64,000 nucleotides of DNA from Protonemura montana (lineage: Eukaryota > Arthropoda > Insecta > Plecoptera > Nemouridae), in contig OX387603.1 in the NCBI GenBank assembly GCA_947568835.1, positions 24,390,651 to 24,454,650 of the forward strand, written 5' to 3'. This document shows, piece by piece, positions 12,592 through 25,369 of this stretch. Position 1 is the stretch's first letter. The number at the start of each line of letters is the position of its first letter. The translations under genes and the position numbers were made by a program. The notes beneath the pieces are model-generated. The model was not told the DNA's origin, did no database searches, and worked only from the letters and a program-made list of their open reading frames with translations.

Positions 12592-15029
12592 ACATCATCA
12601 TTAGATCCTGCATCGGATAATGCGGCCGAGCGGCCAACATTGATAATTAAACACCGCGGCTTAGCCCGAGGATCACCGTGCCTAACGCGTTGAGCCGTGC
12701 ATCATCCAAGGCTGATTCACAAAGTCCCTGCTTTCCCGAGCAAACCGTCGGATAGAAAATGAGCTCGCCAAAGTAATGGCCAGCGAGCACGTGATCCTAG
12801 AAGCTGCACACGCTTGCAATCATTTCTGCACAGTCCGGGCCACTCGGTTCCCGAGTCGACGTCGTTTCGCGCGCCACGTGTGTCGTGAAGAATGTTTGGG
12901 CGCGGCCCTTGCAATAACATCGTGGACCCCCCCACTCTTCGCTGAGACGTGCACGAACAGCTGACTCAATTCGTTGGAATATGTTATCTGATTTTAATTT
13001 ATATGGATAATAATAAAATTTTGCATGTGCAACTGTTAATAGGGCATGAAATGATCCGAAATTGATCTGCAGATAGACGTGAAAAAGAAATGGCTATAGT
13101 GAGCGCGTTCTGATTTTTATTTCCTCCTAAGCCGACCGACGTGCAGTGCTCTTCTCGCCAGACGATTTGTTGCAAATTTCACACAAGACTCAAAGTGTCC
13201 AAGAGTTTCTTCCATACTGCGGCAAACGCGGAAAGCTTTATGCTTGTTATCAGCCGAATCGGACATTCGATTCCTAATAGCTCCACTCCGTTCTCGCGAG
13301 AAATTCCCCAACGCGACGCGAGGATGATCTTTATCGCGGGGCACAAAACAAGAGAGCTAAAGAGGCGAGACTAATTTTATTTTATAGAAATTCGATGTGC
13401 CCAAATGGCATCTCACGACCGAACAACCGACAAGCCGGCCGCCAGTGCATTGCAACATGAAGCAATGAATTACACCTTCTTACGAGCTGCATGGCGCTCA
13501 GCAGTTTCGCAATGAAACATTAGGAAAGATGTATCTGCAGTGTAAACCTCCCAATGAAAGACATGCGTCGAGACACGACGCGCCATCGACGTTCAGAAAC
13601 GTCAAATCTGTCAGCCATTGGTTTTACTGGGATTCCTTAACTACAACTGTGTGGCAATGTCCAGCAAATACATTTGATGTGGTGTGACAGCATGCTCACT
13701 ACCTGTCAGTCAAAACCTCCGTATCTACTTTCCAAAAAGACTATCAAAAGAACATGACACGTCCCCAAAACCACCACATAGCACTTTCATCCGGATGCAA
13801 ATGTGCCTAAAGCCCATGAGCCAAAAGCGACCTCGGTCCCCTCAAAACTCGACGGCATGAGCCCACGTGCTTATACGACGCCCGAAGCTCGCACGTCGAC
13901 GGCGTCGCGGGACAACGCGTACGCCGATTTTGCCCACTCAGCATTCAGCGGGAGTCCCCAGCCTCCGCGTAGACCACGCATCCTCGGCCACGCGTGCTCG
14001 CTGGCCTGGTGCTGACCTCACGCACTTTGTACACACCTTTCATTGCGAGTGACCACGGAATTGTGGAGCCCAAAGATTTTCCCAACGCATGGCCGAGCTG
14101 CTCGATCGAATGTAACGTCGGAATATCTTTTTTTCCCCGAGTGCATGGGACTGTAATTCAACAATTATTTCGACATTTTCTCAGGTAAATGTTTTCAATA
14201 CTGACTGTCCTCATTCATTTTTTGAATCCGATAAAACACATACACTTGCAAGAATGAATGCAGATTCTGAGATGTAGAAATACCTCGTAGCACATTGACT
14301 GTACCTATAGATCAAACTTTGGTTGGATTTGTCCGTTAATTTATCTCAATTGTTAACCATATCCTTGTGGCATAAAAACACGCCGTGTTTTTATTATGCT
14401 ATTATGTTAATACAAGTCCCTACCGTACAATAACTGCTTTGATTATTATTATCCTCTACATAATGTGTGTATTTTTTATCTGGTCTCCCTCGCGGCTGTG
14501 TTCCCTGGTCCGTTCGATGGCTCGGGCCGAGCAGTTCGATAGTCCAAGCCGGAGCCCACCACATGGGGTAAACGAGGGAATAGAATCCTCCGAGCACACA
14601 GATTATCCAGCCGATAGCCCAGAGGACGCCGGTCACAAATCTCTGCCGCGTTGCGCGGCCCCGGGACGATTTAAGACGCGGCCGAAGAAAAGGTGTTGGC
14701 CACCCTAATAAACCAACTCGCGAACGACACGTGTTTGTCCAAGCACATGGACATTGTAAGGAGTCGCGTGAACCGAAACGGTTTATAGAAAATATTGGAC
14801 ATTAATCAAATTAATCCGGTTACTAATAATGTCCCGCGTATATGTTTACTCATTGTACTTGCAATGTAACACCGAAGCCGCAAGTTTACGACGTCTGCAG
14901 CCCGAACCAGGATACGAATCGCACCATGACACCAAAAACCACAAACCAAACGCTCCAAGAATTTGGCACCCCCAAAGTCACGGCTTCGCGATTGATTTTC
15001 CCGGTTTCCTCGCTTTCCCGGGCACCACG

Positions 15030-15560
15030 ACGCACACCTCTGCAGTAGGAAATCGCCCCATCGTTGGTCGGCAGCGTCCCATTCCGCATTCAGCTCGCGT
15101 GAACAGCAATGGCCGAATCGTGCCGTCGTCCCCGGGCAGGCGTCGCCCCCCGCCGCCCCGACGCCGACGCCTCCTCACGGACTCCAGGCACGACGGCGTC
15201 GAGCGATGACGTCAGACAGTGGGTCACCGTGCGCGCCGGGCCGCAATGGTGCAGCTGGGGCACGTACTGGTCCCGAAGGACGTGCCACCTTGACGGCAGC
15301 CATCTTGGCTTGTCCGGGACGACCAGGACGGTGGTTTTTGACCTCGCGGGCGTGCGGCGATCGTCGGCCTAGGTCAGTCGCTTTTGGGAAACGAATGGGA
15401 CCAGTGCGCGGACGTGCGGCGGACGCGAGGTGCCCCGTCTCGGAGTCCGGACGTGCACGGCTACTTTTTTGCTGTCGGCGCACGGACCCCGTCAGAGGCC
15501 GCTCTTGCTTTCCACGCGGGGAGCTGACCGCGGATCGGGGACATGAAGCGCAGCGAACTT
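15030..15560. promoter_or_regulatory. CpG-rich patch with YY1/Pho-type core motif
   Basis: This stretch is clearly richer in G, C and CpG than its flanks and carries long open frames on both strands, as expected from few A/T-rich stop codons. GCCATCTT at 15299-15306 is the reverse complement of AAGATGGC, the YY1/Pho core, which is found in promoters and in Polycomb response elements of animals. No TATA box or initiator was recognised. It could be a CpG-type promoter, a Polycomb-related element or simply a GC-rich stretch. The open frames here show no familiar domain. Confidence 0.25.
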
Positions 15561-18246
15561 TTGTCCTCGCGTGCGTTTGTTGACATTTTCGCCTCGCGAC
15601 GGCCCACGAACGTGATGAGATATTTGCCTCTCAGATGGAAATATGAAAGAAACATCGCGCCTGCACGCAAAACACGTTTCGCCGCTTGAATTTATATCGC
15701 AGCGCATTCCGGTAATCGTGGGTCCGAAAATAGCCGCTTGCTATTCGGGACAAATGCGACGCGCATGATAACGGAGTTTGTGCTGAAAATACCTCTCGAG
15801 GATCGACCTCTGACCTGCCCGCGAGTCGGGCCGGACAGCTGACCACACGAGCCCGAGTCAAGTGGCTTCCTTCGGCCTCGGGTAATGAGGAAATGCACTT
15901 GCATCGCGAGCAATGAGACGATTGCCTAGTTGAGAGACGCCCCCGGGCGCGGCTGGCGATCGCGTGGCAGTTTAGTCTTGTTGCTCCCCACGCACAGCTG
16001 ATGCGTGGGACACAGGTTCTCTGGTTTGGGTTTCTTCAAGAGGAATTTGTGGCACTTGGCCACGAGGGATTGGAACCTGGATGCTAGTTGAGAACGGAAT
16101 TATGGCTGGTGTTGAACTATCGCTGCTAACGCACAACACCGCGAAAATTGGCTACAACTAGATATTTGATCGGATGCAGTGGTCAGTGACTATGAGAAGT
16201 ATTATTACCCCTTTAACAGTACCACAATGAATGAACTGCGACCGTTTGGTATGTGCCAATAGAGAAATTCATCGGGGGCTACACAATTTTGAAATTATTT
16301 CCTGCATTGGGAGAGTAAAAACTAAGACGTTTTTTTTTTGTGATTTATCCATTACACATATGGGATTGGCATGCCATACTCCGAGTCCAGCGAAAAAACA
16401 ATTTATAAATCATAATCTGTAAAAAGGTCAGCTTTTTTTATTTTTAGCCATGACAGTGCTACAAGGAAGTATTTTTCCATGCAACATACTTAATGACTCA
16501 AGAAATGTGAAAAGTGCAATTGATAAAACCCATGGACTCCACCGAGCAAGGCGGACGACGCCGGTGCCAAGCTCGCCCCTCATCTCGCACCTATCGGCGG
16601 GACCAGAAAGGGATTTCGGAGAAACGGGCTAATTGTACAAATGTGTATCTAATTTTCTCGACGGATCGCGCCAGGCCGGTCGAGCTGGCTGCTTTTTAAG
16701 TGATGTTCCAACTGCTCACGGTAAACATCTAGCAACGGCGAGCGCATACGACTCGGAAAACATAGGAACCGGTTCGGCCCGAGATTTGATTTAAGAGTTT
16801 TATGTCTTGCTGGATGGCCCGAATGGTGGTAGGGGTACCCAATTTCTTACAATGATAAATAACCACTTAGCAATTGACTTGCATTCATTTGTAAGGATTA
16901 TAATCAAAATGATAGCCTGTGAGAATGGAGTTCTAATATGGAAAAGAGAAAAAAAAAAGTTATTTGAAATTTGATTAATTTCAGGGTTCAAGTTCAGAGA
17001 CGGATTAAAAGAGCGTAACTTTCGAAATCTTCTGTACCTAATTACTCACAGACTAAAGAATGGATTAGAAATCAAATCCAATTAATAATGCGTTTGAAAT
17101 TCAAATCTCTTCTTTATTAGAATCGGTGATGTATGGGAGCCCGGCACCTCCACCTGGCTGGGAATAGATTTATTGTTGAGAAAAATAACTCTTGAAAGTT
17201 GATACTGCAAAATCTACCAATTCCGAGGTAGCGATATTCTAGAGTACAACAACTTGGTTTGAAAGACAAAAGCGCATCCGTTCTCCAAGACTTGTCCAAG
17301 ATGGATCCGTGTTGGGCCGATGGCCATCAAACCCACTCCCATCAAGGCGTGTTTACTCTCAAAGACATCAACTTTGTAGTCCCCTGACCGAAGAGGAGCG
17401 CTCGTCACAATGTCATCTCTTGGCATAATAATGTTGTTTAATATATCGTATGAGCATGTACACAATAATTATTGCCGGTGCCGCCGAGGAATGTGCCAGT
17501 GAAGGATGTTGCTTTATCGGTATCACTGTCACAATGGCCCAACACGATGCCGGTACAGAGACGAAGGCCTGATTTACACAGGATTCTTTACCCAAGGTAA
17601 GTAGGCCGGAGTACAAAGGTGTAAGGGATGGTTCAACATGTGCATAGTCACTTTTCAATAACTGTTCCAACCTTCATGGCTTGTATGACTCAGAAGACAT
17701 TATTCAATGGCTTCGTTTAGCAAAATAGTAAATACCTTATGGCAGAAGAAATAGTTCCCAATCCTTATGTATCATCGTTACATTTCTTTCTGAATAATTT
17801 AATAAAACTAATTAAAATCTAAATGAAGTGCATCATGTTTAATTAAAGTGGTGTTACGGTTTCAAAGCGATCCGTTGTTTTCTAATTAACACTTCTGTGC
17901 TATCGTGAACGTCGGTTCCTTCGCGTTTCGAGATCCGCCATAATTTCCTCGTGGAACTCTCGCTTGACATATGGATTGACACGTTTTCACGTTTCACAAC
18001 GAGCGTAAATAATTATTCCACCTTTTAAATAATAATATCCGTTATTTTTTTCTAATACACATCCCCGCGAGAAATTAATTAGGAAAAAGTCGTGGGATTC
18101 GGATCTAGAAGCTGTCAGACTTTTTTTACCACCAGCTCGGAACTAACCGTGAGTGTGTTTTGGACAAACGCTCGCGTGAAAATGTAATAACACATATCTG
18201 TTATGTGTCGAGGTGTATATCGTGGTATTACATGGTCCAAGCGGTA

Positions 18247-18281
18247 CCCACCTCCTCGCTGCGATACCTGTACGAGGTGGG
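18247..18281. repeat. Inverted repeat of CACCT-type sites
   Basis: CCCACCTC (18247-18254) pairs with GAGGTGGG (18274-18281) across 19 bases. Each arm contains CACCT, the core recognised by Snail and ZEB-type zinc-finger proteins. Confidence 0.5.
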
Positions 18282-18770
18282 AACGTAAATAATGTTATGG
18301 CTGGCTTTGCGCTCGCTCTATAATTTGCTGGGCTCTTTCAGAAATGATGATGTCAGAGCTGAGCTCGCAACCTTCCCCATAAGACACAGATCTCGCATCT
18401 TGCAAACCACATGTGAAACCCTTCACACCTAGCTCATAGCGAAGTCTTAATGGAGAAAACCTCCCTCGAGACTAATCTGGTGCGAGGATAATGTTTGTAA
18501 CTAGACGTAAAGTACACAGGTACACTGGCCTTAAAAGATCTATTACCAACATAAACACTTGATTTTAAGAGGATGTAACCATAACGATAATGGAATGTTG
18601 TCGGCGTGCAAGAGCAGTGTTTACGTCTTGCGTTTACTGCAGTTGAGTCGAACAGCGGTCTTACTTTCCGCGGTGAGCCTCTACCTTAGAGAACTTCCAC
18701 ACTCTCGCGTAGTTTCATGCATAAATATCACGGCCGTCTTTATTACGCGTTTAATAAATCAGCTGGTAAT

Positions 18771-18787
18771 AAACCCACAGTGGGTTT
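18771..18787. repeat. Perfect 8-base inverted repeat with single-base centre
   Basis: AAACCCAC (18771-18778), one A, then GTGGGTTT (18780-18787). The near-palindrome is perfect. Function is unknown. Confidence 0.65.
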
Positions 18788-21700
18788 CAAATGAGCGCCG
18801 TCTTTCAGGTAGGTCTTGGGTGTAGTACACACTTCGTAATTTCGTTCGATTTACAAATTACAGGCCGGATTTTCGTTGGGCCAACGCGGGAAGACAAAGG
18901 GCTATCGGAATGCAAGTGTCTGACTCGGGCGTTTCGAGCCAAATATCCGAATAATTGCGCACGGGAATTGAATAGACCCGAATGATCCGAGGAGGACCGC
19001 GCGCTAGGCGATGACGATTGTCTCGGCTGCCAGGATGATTACATCGAGTGTTTGTGCTGACGACTTACCGAGCATTCACTGAGGTTGGGTTCCCGACTTC
19101 ATCCACCGACGGTTTCCTGTAAAATAAACCAATCTCATTTAGGCCGATAGCTCGCTTCCGTCAACGTTATTTGCAATTACAATCAAATCCAAGAAGACCG
19201 CGACATTAGCATAAAGATTGCCATTTGTCATCATATCTACAGAGTGCGGTCACCTGTGCGGGCCAAAGTGCTCTAACAACATGTCATCGCCACGTCCTCG
19301 CCGATCAACAAAGCTGGCCCTTCGATTCTCCACACTCGTCAACCTCAGAGCTCTCCGGTCTGTCCGTCGGAATGCCGCAGACCCAGTCTTCCCCGGCGAT
19401 GCATGCGGAGTCAATAGCAACCATAACGCATTGGTGAATGAATGAAAGAATGAATGGAAAGATGCGACAAATGCGTTAAGCTTGTAGAAGAAACAAAAGC
19501 AAATTGTGGCAGGGAGCGGGGCCTGGCAGCTGGGTGAGTGACCCCTGGAGGCTCTCGAGGAGCTGCTGCAGGCCAGGCGGTGCTCGTTAATGACAATTAT
19601 TTTACATAGCCGCCGTCTTCGTCGCCGCCGTTTGGTATTTTAAGGTGTGGAGTGTGTTTTTCTTCTGGAAACACGGGGAGCTGTCATTAAGGTCAGTTAC
19701 ATAATTAGTGAAATATTCGAAGAGACAATCGTTGATTAATGGCCGTAAGCGCATAAAAGAATAATTTTAGAAGCTGAATAGAGGCGTCCTTTCAAAAGAA
19801 GTTTGTTTAAATTGAAGCTAATGAAAGAAAACGCTCGGCAAATCTGCTTTGAACCCGTTTCCAATCACCTCCTGGTAATACCATAAACATTGGCAATCGC
19901 TTTTCCTTCCCCAATTTCCTGCCGCGCTCCTTCTCCCCCCACCGACTCCTTCCCGCTCACCCTCAAGTGTATCGCACCCCTCGCGCGCCATTCCATCTTT
20001 ATTAACCTTCCTCGTCGCTTCCTTTATAGCCAGTCGGGAGTTTATATCGCCCCGCGTTCCACTGCACTAGTCCAGAAGAAGTCAACGTCACCACCCTTCA
20101 CCTTCACCGAACAAATCCTCCGCGCGGTCTCGGGTTCGAGCCCTGACCGAGTTAGCTGCCGAGTTAATTAGTTAACTCGTTGACGGAATTAAATTTAAAT
20201 AGAATCACTTGTAGCCGACAGGTCCGGGCCTCGTTGGGAGGGGAATGACGACGTCTTGCATCTATTAAGCCCAATCTAGCTTTGTTAAGAACTGCTTCGA
20301 AGACATCGAGTCATATTACATGGCAACTCGTCCCAGTAAACGTTTAGTTGGGCTGCCTTAGTGTGGATCTCAAGAGCAGCCAGAGAAATACACCCGTGGT
20401 TTTGATTTCATACGTTTGCTAATCGCCGTCATTATAAACTCTTGGTTTTTGGAGAGCAGATTAATTACATTGCTTGATCCCGAGAACTCTTCAAAAAGGT
20501 TGAACGAACTTATCCAAACCAATTTATTTCTTAGCTCAATATCGCCAGTGAAATGCTAATTCCAACTAACAGTACTGACCGAAGCACCTCTCGTCGAATC
20601 TGAATATAAGGACGACGCTGTGAACGCCGAACGCGCAGTTTATTGGGAACGGGGTAGAGACGAAATCGCCTATGGATTGCTTGCCGATCCTATCAGTGCC
20701 TTTGAAGGTTATTACTGTAATTGACACTTAAAAAAACCCGATTATTTAAATACCAAATCGGTGTGGAATTAAAAACGGCACAGGCTCCATTACCCGACAG
20801 TGAAATATGAAATTCCTCTCGCAAGGTTCCTGAAAGATATGCGACGGCAATTTTCGTGTAGAAGACGCAATCTTGACCACTTTCCAATGATCGCCCAAAT
20901 TAATAATGTGAAATCACAAAAAACTTGGACCAAACTTTGCAGCACAAATTTGAACCTATTAACAGAATGTGATGCAGAGAGACTGAACCGTAGGCCGCTT
21001 TCCCTGTGGTATCACATGATTAGCGACAATTTTACCCCACTAGGAACTAGTATATGTATATGAGACAGACGACGTTTTACGCAAAAAAAAAACATAATTT
21101 CATCAAATACTGGACATAGGAAACCAATGCCTCGTCAATCCACTTTCTACCCTTACCATCTGACACCGACTTCAAGCCCTCCGATGGCCATCTCGCCGTT
21201 ATACTTCTTGAGATCCATCGTGAGGACACTGCCAACGACAAAAACAACAACAGGCGAGCACGTGCACTCGCATGTTACGCACACCGACCCCTCGCGGCCA
21301 GGTAAGACACACAATCACCGCAAAACAAACGCACTTTTTTACCAAACCGACCCGATCGTCGCTATCAAAAAACGAAAACTGTCACGTGGAAAAAAAGCGC
21401 GCGAGCTGCGATCTAATTCGTGCGTGTGCGTGTAGAAAAACAACGATGCGAAGTGGTACGTGCGCCGGCGTGCACGCTGTCTCGTCGCAGAGCACGTCCT
21501 GCGATACCTGATTAGTGGCTGCCTGCATGGACCACTATCATCCGGCGGCAACGGCGGCCATCCCCTCCCCGGAGCCCGTTGGGCCCCCCACCACATAGCG
21601 CTCCATTCTTTCACCTCTTTTTCCTACAGCGCTCCACAGCAGGCTTTCAAATTTAAACATTTTTGAGAGCGAACGCGTTTTTTCTTGTGTTTTGTTTATT

Positions 21701-21804
21701 CATCGCCGCACACCGCCTATACCAAACACACAGCGACGTAAACGAATCCTTAGAACACAAATGGACGTCAAAGAAAAGTGGACCCAACGACGTGTACACG
21801 AAGA

Positions 21805-21820
21805 ACACACACACACACAC
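21805..21820. repeat. AC dinucleotide microsatellite
   Basis: Eight AC units. Confidence 0.85.
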
Positions 21821-23018
21821 GGATTTCTCGAAGAGCATGCGCGTTGTTTTGCGTTTTTATGTGGACGAGTACCTGCGGGTGTGGTCACGTGGCACTAGGC
21901 CCTCGAGACGTGAGGACGTTGTCAACCAATTAGAGCGATCTGACAAGAGAAGCGTTGTCCAAGTGTGAGGACTCGTGCATCAATGACCGAGATCATCACC
22001 GCTACTCAAGCGCCCATAATATGATTGGCACATTGCATGAAACATATCCAAAAATAGCTCTCTCTGTCTCTTTATTCTCTCTCTCCCTCCCTATTTGTAA
22101 CCTACAAGTTATCATTTTATCAATGAACACGCCGAGCCGCCTTCGGTCTCGTTCACCGGCTCTCATCACGCCAGAACGACTCTGTCTCCACCATCTAAAG
22201 ATAGTTTCATTTCATTTCCTCGACGCGCTGCCGGCATGTGAGACGATCGCCTCCGATCTGTTTACCTATTTCACCAGTCGAATCACGAGCGCACTCGCCC
22301 AATTAGCACGTTCGCTGCCAGCCAGACCTACTGTTCTCCCGTCGGCGAGCACCTATACCTGTGACACGTGACCCGCTCTGCTCAGAGGTGTTTCTCCGTG
22401 TTCTCCGCGCGGTCGTCCGGCTCCACGATCGGAGGCTGGCGCTGGCGGAATGAGAAGAAAAAAAAAACTGCTCGAAGGTCGTACAAACATCTGACCGCCC
22501 TGAGCAATGAGAACCGTCTCAAAACAGGCGCATAAATTACTCTCGCAGAGCGCGCCGGCAAAGCTTCGCGAGGAATGATCGAGAAACAGGTCGGATAGAG
22601 ATAGTTTCAAACCTATTACAAAAGAGATGATAGTAATAAAAAATCCCGTGCGAATTTATACCGTAAATACTGTTCAAGGTGTTGGGAACCAGCAAGAAAA
22701 AAATCGTTAATACTTGACGATAAAATAGAGCCGAGTTTCGTAATATGCACACAAGGCATAATAACCCTTCCTTTGGGCGAAAATCTTCAACGCTATTCTA
22801 TTTGAACGCGGATGCATTTCTAGATGGCTTTTTTGGGGCTACGGTTGTGGCCTGCAGGTAATAAACAAATAACACGGCACTTGAGCAAACACACGAAAAG
22901 AATGGTGCAAAGAGAAGAGTTGGATCATTTTGTGGTAATGGTCGCGTTGGGTCGGCGAAGGGAACGGTACGGGGTGGGGGGGCAAGGGTGAGATTAGTAG
23001 AGTAAACATGTGGCGTAA

Positions 23019-23033
23019 GGGGGGGGGGGGGGG
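23019..23033. repeat. Poly-G tract of 15 bases
   Basis: Uninterrupted G15; a separate GGGGGG-rich stretch lies about 40 bases to the left. Confidence 0.9.
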
Positions 23034-25049
23034 CAACAAGGCGCGAGAATAACGTGAAGAAGGGTAGTTGACGGTATGGCGGAGTAGCTTCGCCAGCTCG
23101 CGCCCCTCCATGGGTTAGCGTCGTGTGGGAACATTGTCCACTTAAAAAAGGTGTCAGAAAAGTGCTCTTCCCTGATCGACGAAAAGTCCCGGGGGTTCTC
23201 TTTTAGGAACAGGAATCAGAATGACACGCAGCACGTCAAGGACAAGGCGACAGATTCCGATCATCTCGGAGTGAATGCTACCTTTTATTCGGCTACCAAT
23301 CTGAAATCCACAAAGAGAACATGTTGCCATCCGTCCGGAAGAAATCCATTGAGAGACTTCTCTGAAAAGTGACCATCAAATTGTCTCTATACACACCGAA
23401 AAAACGCATTTCTATGGGACATGAAAAGTAGTCGAGACGATTTTATCGACGATTATATAACGAAGCGACAAGGGGCGTTTGTGAAACAGTGCGTCGGCGA
23501 GCGCACGCAGCGCTGCTCTCAACGGCGACGTCGGAGTGTGACGATGACCACGTCGACGACAGTGTGAGAAACGTGCCGGTCAGAGACCGAGATAGCATCG
23601 CATCGGTGGTGGACCCACTGCGGGGAAGATGCTGCGTCCAAGCTGACATTTGTCTTGCGGGCTTTGAGCTAGTCGCTGGAGGATGGCATGGTGGGGCGAC
23701 TGCGATTTGGAGTTGGTGTTTAGTTCAAATCTCATTGGAATGAAGTCCCTTGGTTTTGCTAAAAAGAGAAATAACCTATACGGCCGTCAAAGAGTGTTAA
23801 TCTTAGCATCTACTTAAATGTGCATCAGCAAATACCACAATGGTATGAAAAAAAATGTGATAGAATTCATTTCGACAAAAAAAAACGAAAAGGGTGCGTT
23901 GACTCTGATAGAAAGTGGAAAGTCATCGTTATCATCAAAGAAACAAACAAAACTGTTGACCCAAAAAGTGAGCAGCGCCCGTCAAATGGAAACGCTGCCT
24001 GGATCTTGGCGGAAAACGCCGGCGGCGGACGCATCCAATCTCAGGGCTGGAAATTGCATGGCCTGACGCGACGGTGCAGCGTGAAAATTACATTTCTCGG
24101 AAAACCGATCGACATTTCAATCTAGATATGCACGCTGATATCGCGGCTGCAGATCGGCCTTGGTGCATCCTATGATCTCAAGGATTCGCTTAATGTTGAA
24201 TCACCATACAGGATAGCTCATCGATGATACCCAATATTGATGCATTTTAATTTCAATTTGTAATGGAAATATTCTTTCAGCTTTGCTTTGTGCCTTGAAT
24301 ACATAAATACCCTCAATCGAATCAATACGAAGAAAACTAATTTAGCACCGATCAGCTATTAACCGAGAAGCATCTGGTCGCACAACACAGGGTAAGATAT
24401 AAAAATGAACCCAGCGTCTCTAAGAATGATCGCCTCCCCTCTGTGTTACTTCTACAATGACCGAGACGTAAGCCTTACAAGAACAAGCGAACGCGACTCC
24501 AAGACGCCGAAAGAAACAGCTCTTAATCCTACTTTACGTCAACCTCTTTGAATAAGACCACTACACGCATGCGTGCCCTTTCCCGCGACACAAACATAAA
24601 CAATTGTTTAAATTCTCACTTTTTGATGCCCGGACCAAGGTCCAGAACATGATGAGCCCTCGGATGCGAGTGGATGTGAGAATCCATAGGATCGAGTCTG
24701 GGGGAGTCTGGTGGGAGCCGGGGGGCACCGGGGAGCCTGGTCGACGGACAGACCAGCCGAACTCTGATCGATGGCCGAGTGACGTTTAGACCGAGCTGCA
24801 TAATCAGGAGCAAGCTTCCTTGCTAGCCGGCCAGAGAGAAAACGACGTCCACGAAGACAATCAAGTAGACGTCCTGAATTTGGTTGACGTTCAATTCAGA
24901 AGAGCTCTGGTCATGGAGCGTTATTGGACAGAAAGGCATAGTATTCTTTGGATAATAATACATTTTTTTTAATTTGTTGTGTTTAACGACGCACTGTTCT
25001 GACAACTAGACATCTGGTACCGATCGCATGGCGTCGATGAATGATTGAG

Positions 25050-25369
25050 TGAGGATGAGGATGATGATGAACTTTATTTAGTCTAGAACAGAGAAGGGGA
25101 AATCCAGCACCGTGGAATCGAAAAGCCTCGGCTGTACGTCCCTTCAGAAGGACGGTACAATTCGGACAACAGGATTCCTCCACAAATTCACGTTGACGAG
25201 AATATGATAGGCAAGGCAAATGAAGTTGTACTGTAACTTTGAGCTCTCCAGTTTCTGTCCCGAGCAGAAGGTTCATAATGAAGTGTACATGCGAGCAGCG
25301 AAAACATTTCATAGCTTCGACATGCCAAGGTGAGTTTGAAAGAAATCCCGCTGCACCAATGTCTTCCAT
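25050..25369 (-). mobile_element. Possible decayed 3-prime end of a non-LTR retrotransposon
   Basis: On the minus strand an open frame of 128 codons (25369 to 24983) contains paired cysteines: KCFRC near residues 21-25 and CCPNC near residues 68-72. It runs into a sequence with AATAAAGTT (about 25079-25071) followed by CAT/CCTCAT trinucleotide-like repeats (25070-25040). A polyadenylation-like signal followed by a short microsatellite tail is a common 3-prime end of arthropod LINE elements, which is the reason for this call. I see no reverse transcriptase motif, no target-site duplication and no second copy in the window. The cysteine pairs could be chance. A unique old gene fragment or non-coding DNA remains possible. 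Confidence 0.22.

Larger units (their letters stand above)
9400..15030. other. Gene-free stretch
   Basis: Apart from the duplicated TAATTA motif near 10.6 kb and the hairpin at 12571, I see only chance open frames. Opposing frames at 9742-10203 lie in CG-rich DNA and share no domain signature. A POU-octamer ATGCAAAT is present at 13795-13802. Confidence 0.55.
15560..25040. other. Gene-free stretch with two inverted repeats
   Basis: Mostly AT-leaning DNA. Minus-strand frames at 17670-17214 overlap in two frames and read somewhat protein-like, but no family is recognised. The interval 19540-19760 combines CCGCCG words with TTAATGACAATTA, a mixture often seen in developmental enhancers. GGGTTCGAGCCC near 20130 looks like a tRNA box B but lacks a box A. 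Confidence 0.5.

Noticed and set aside
20125-20150. Box-B-like GGGTTCGAGCCC
   Set aside because: No box A 30-60 bases upstream and no cloverleaf can be formed, so neither a tRNA nor a SINE is supported.
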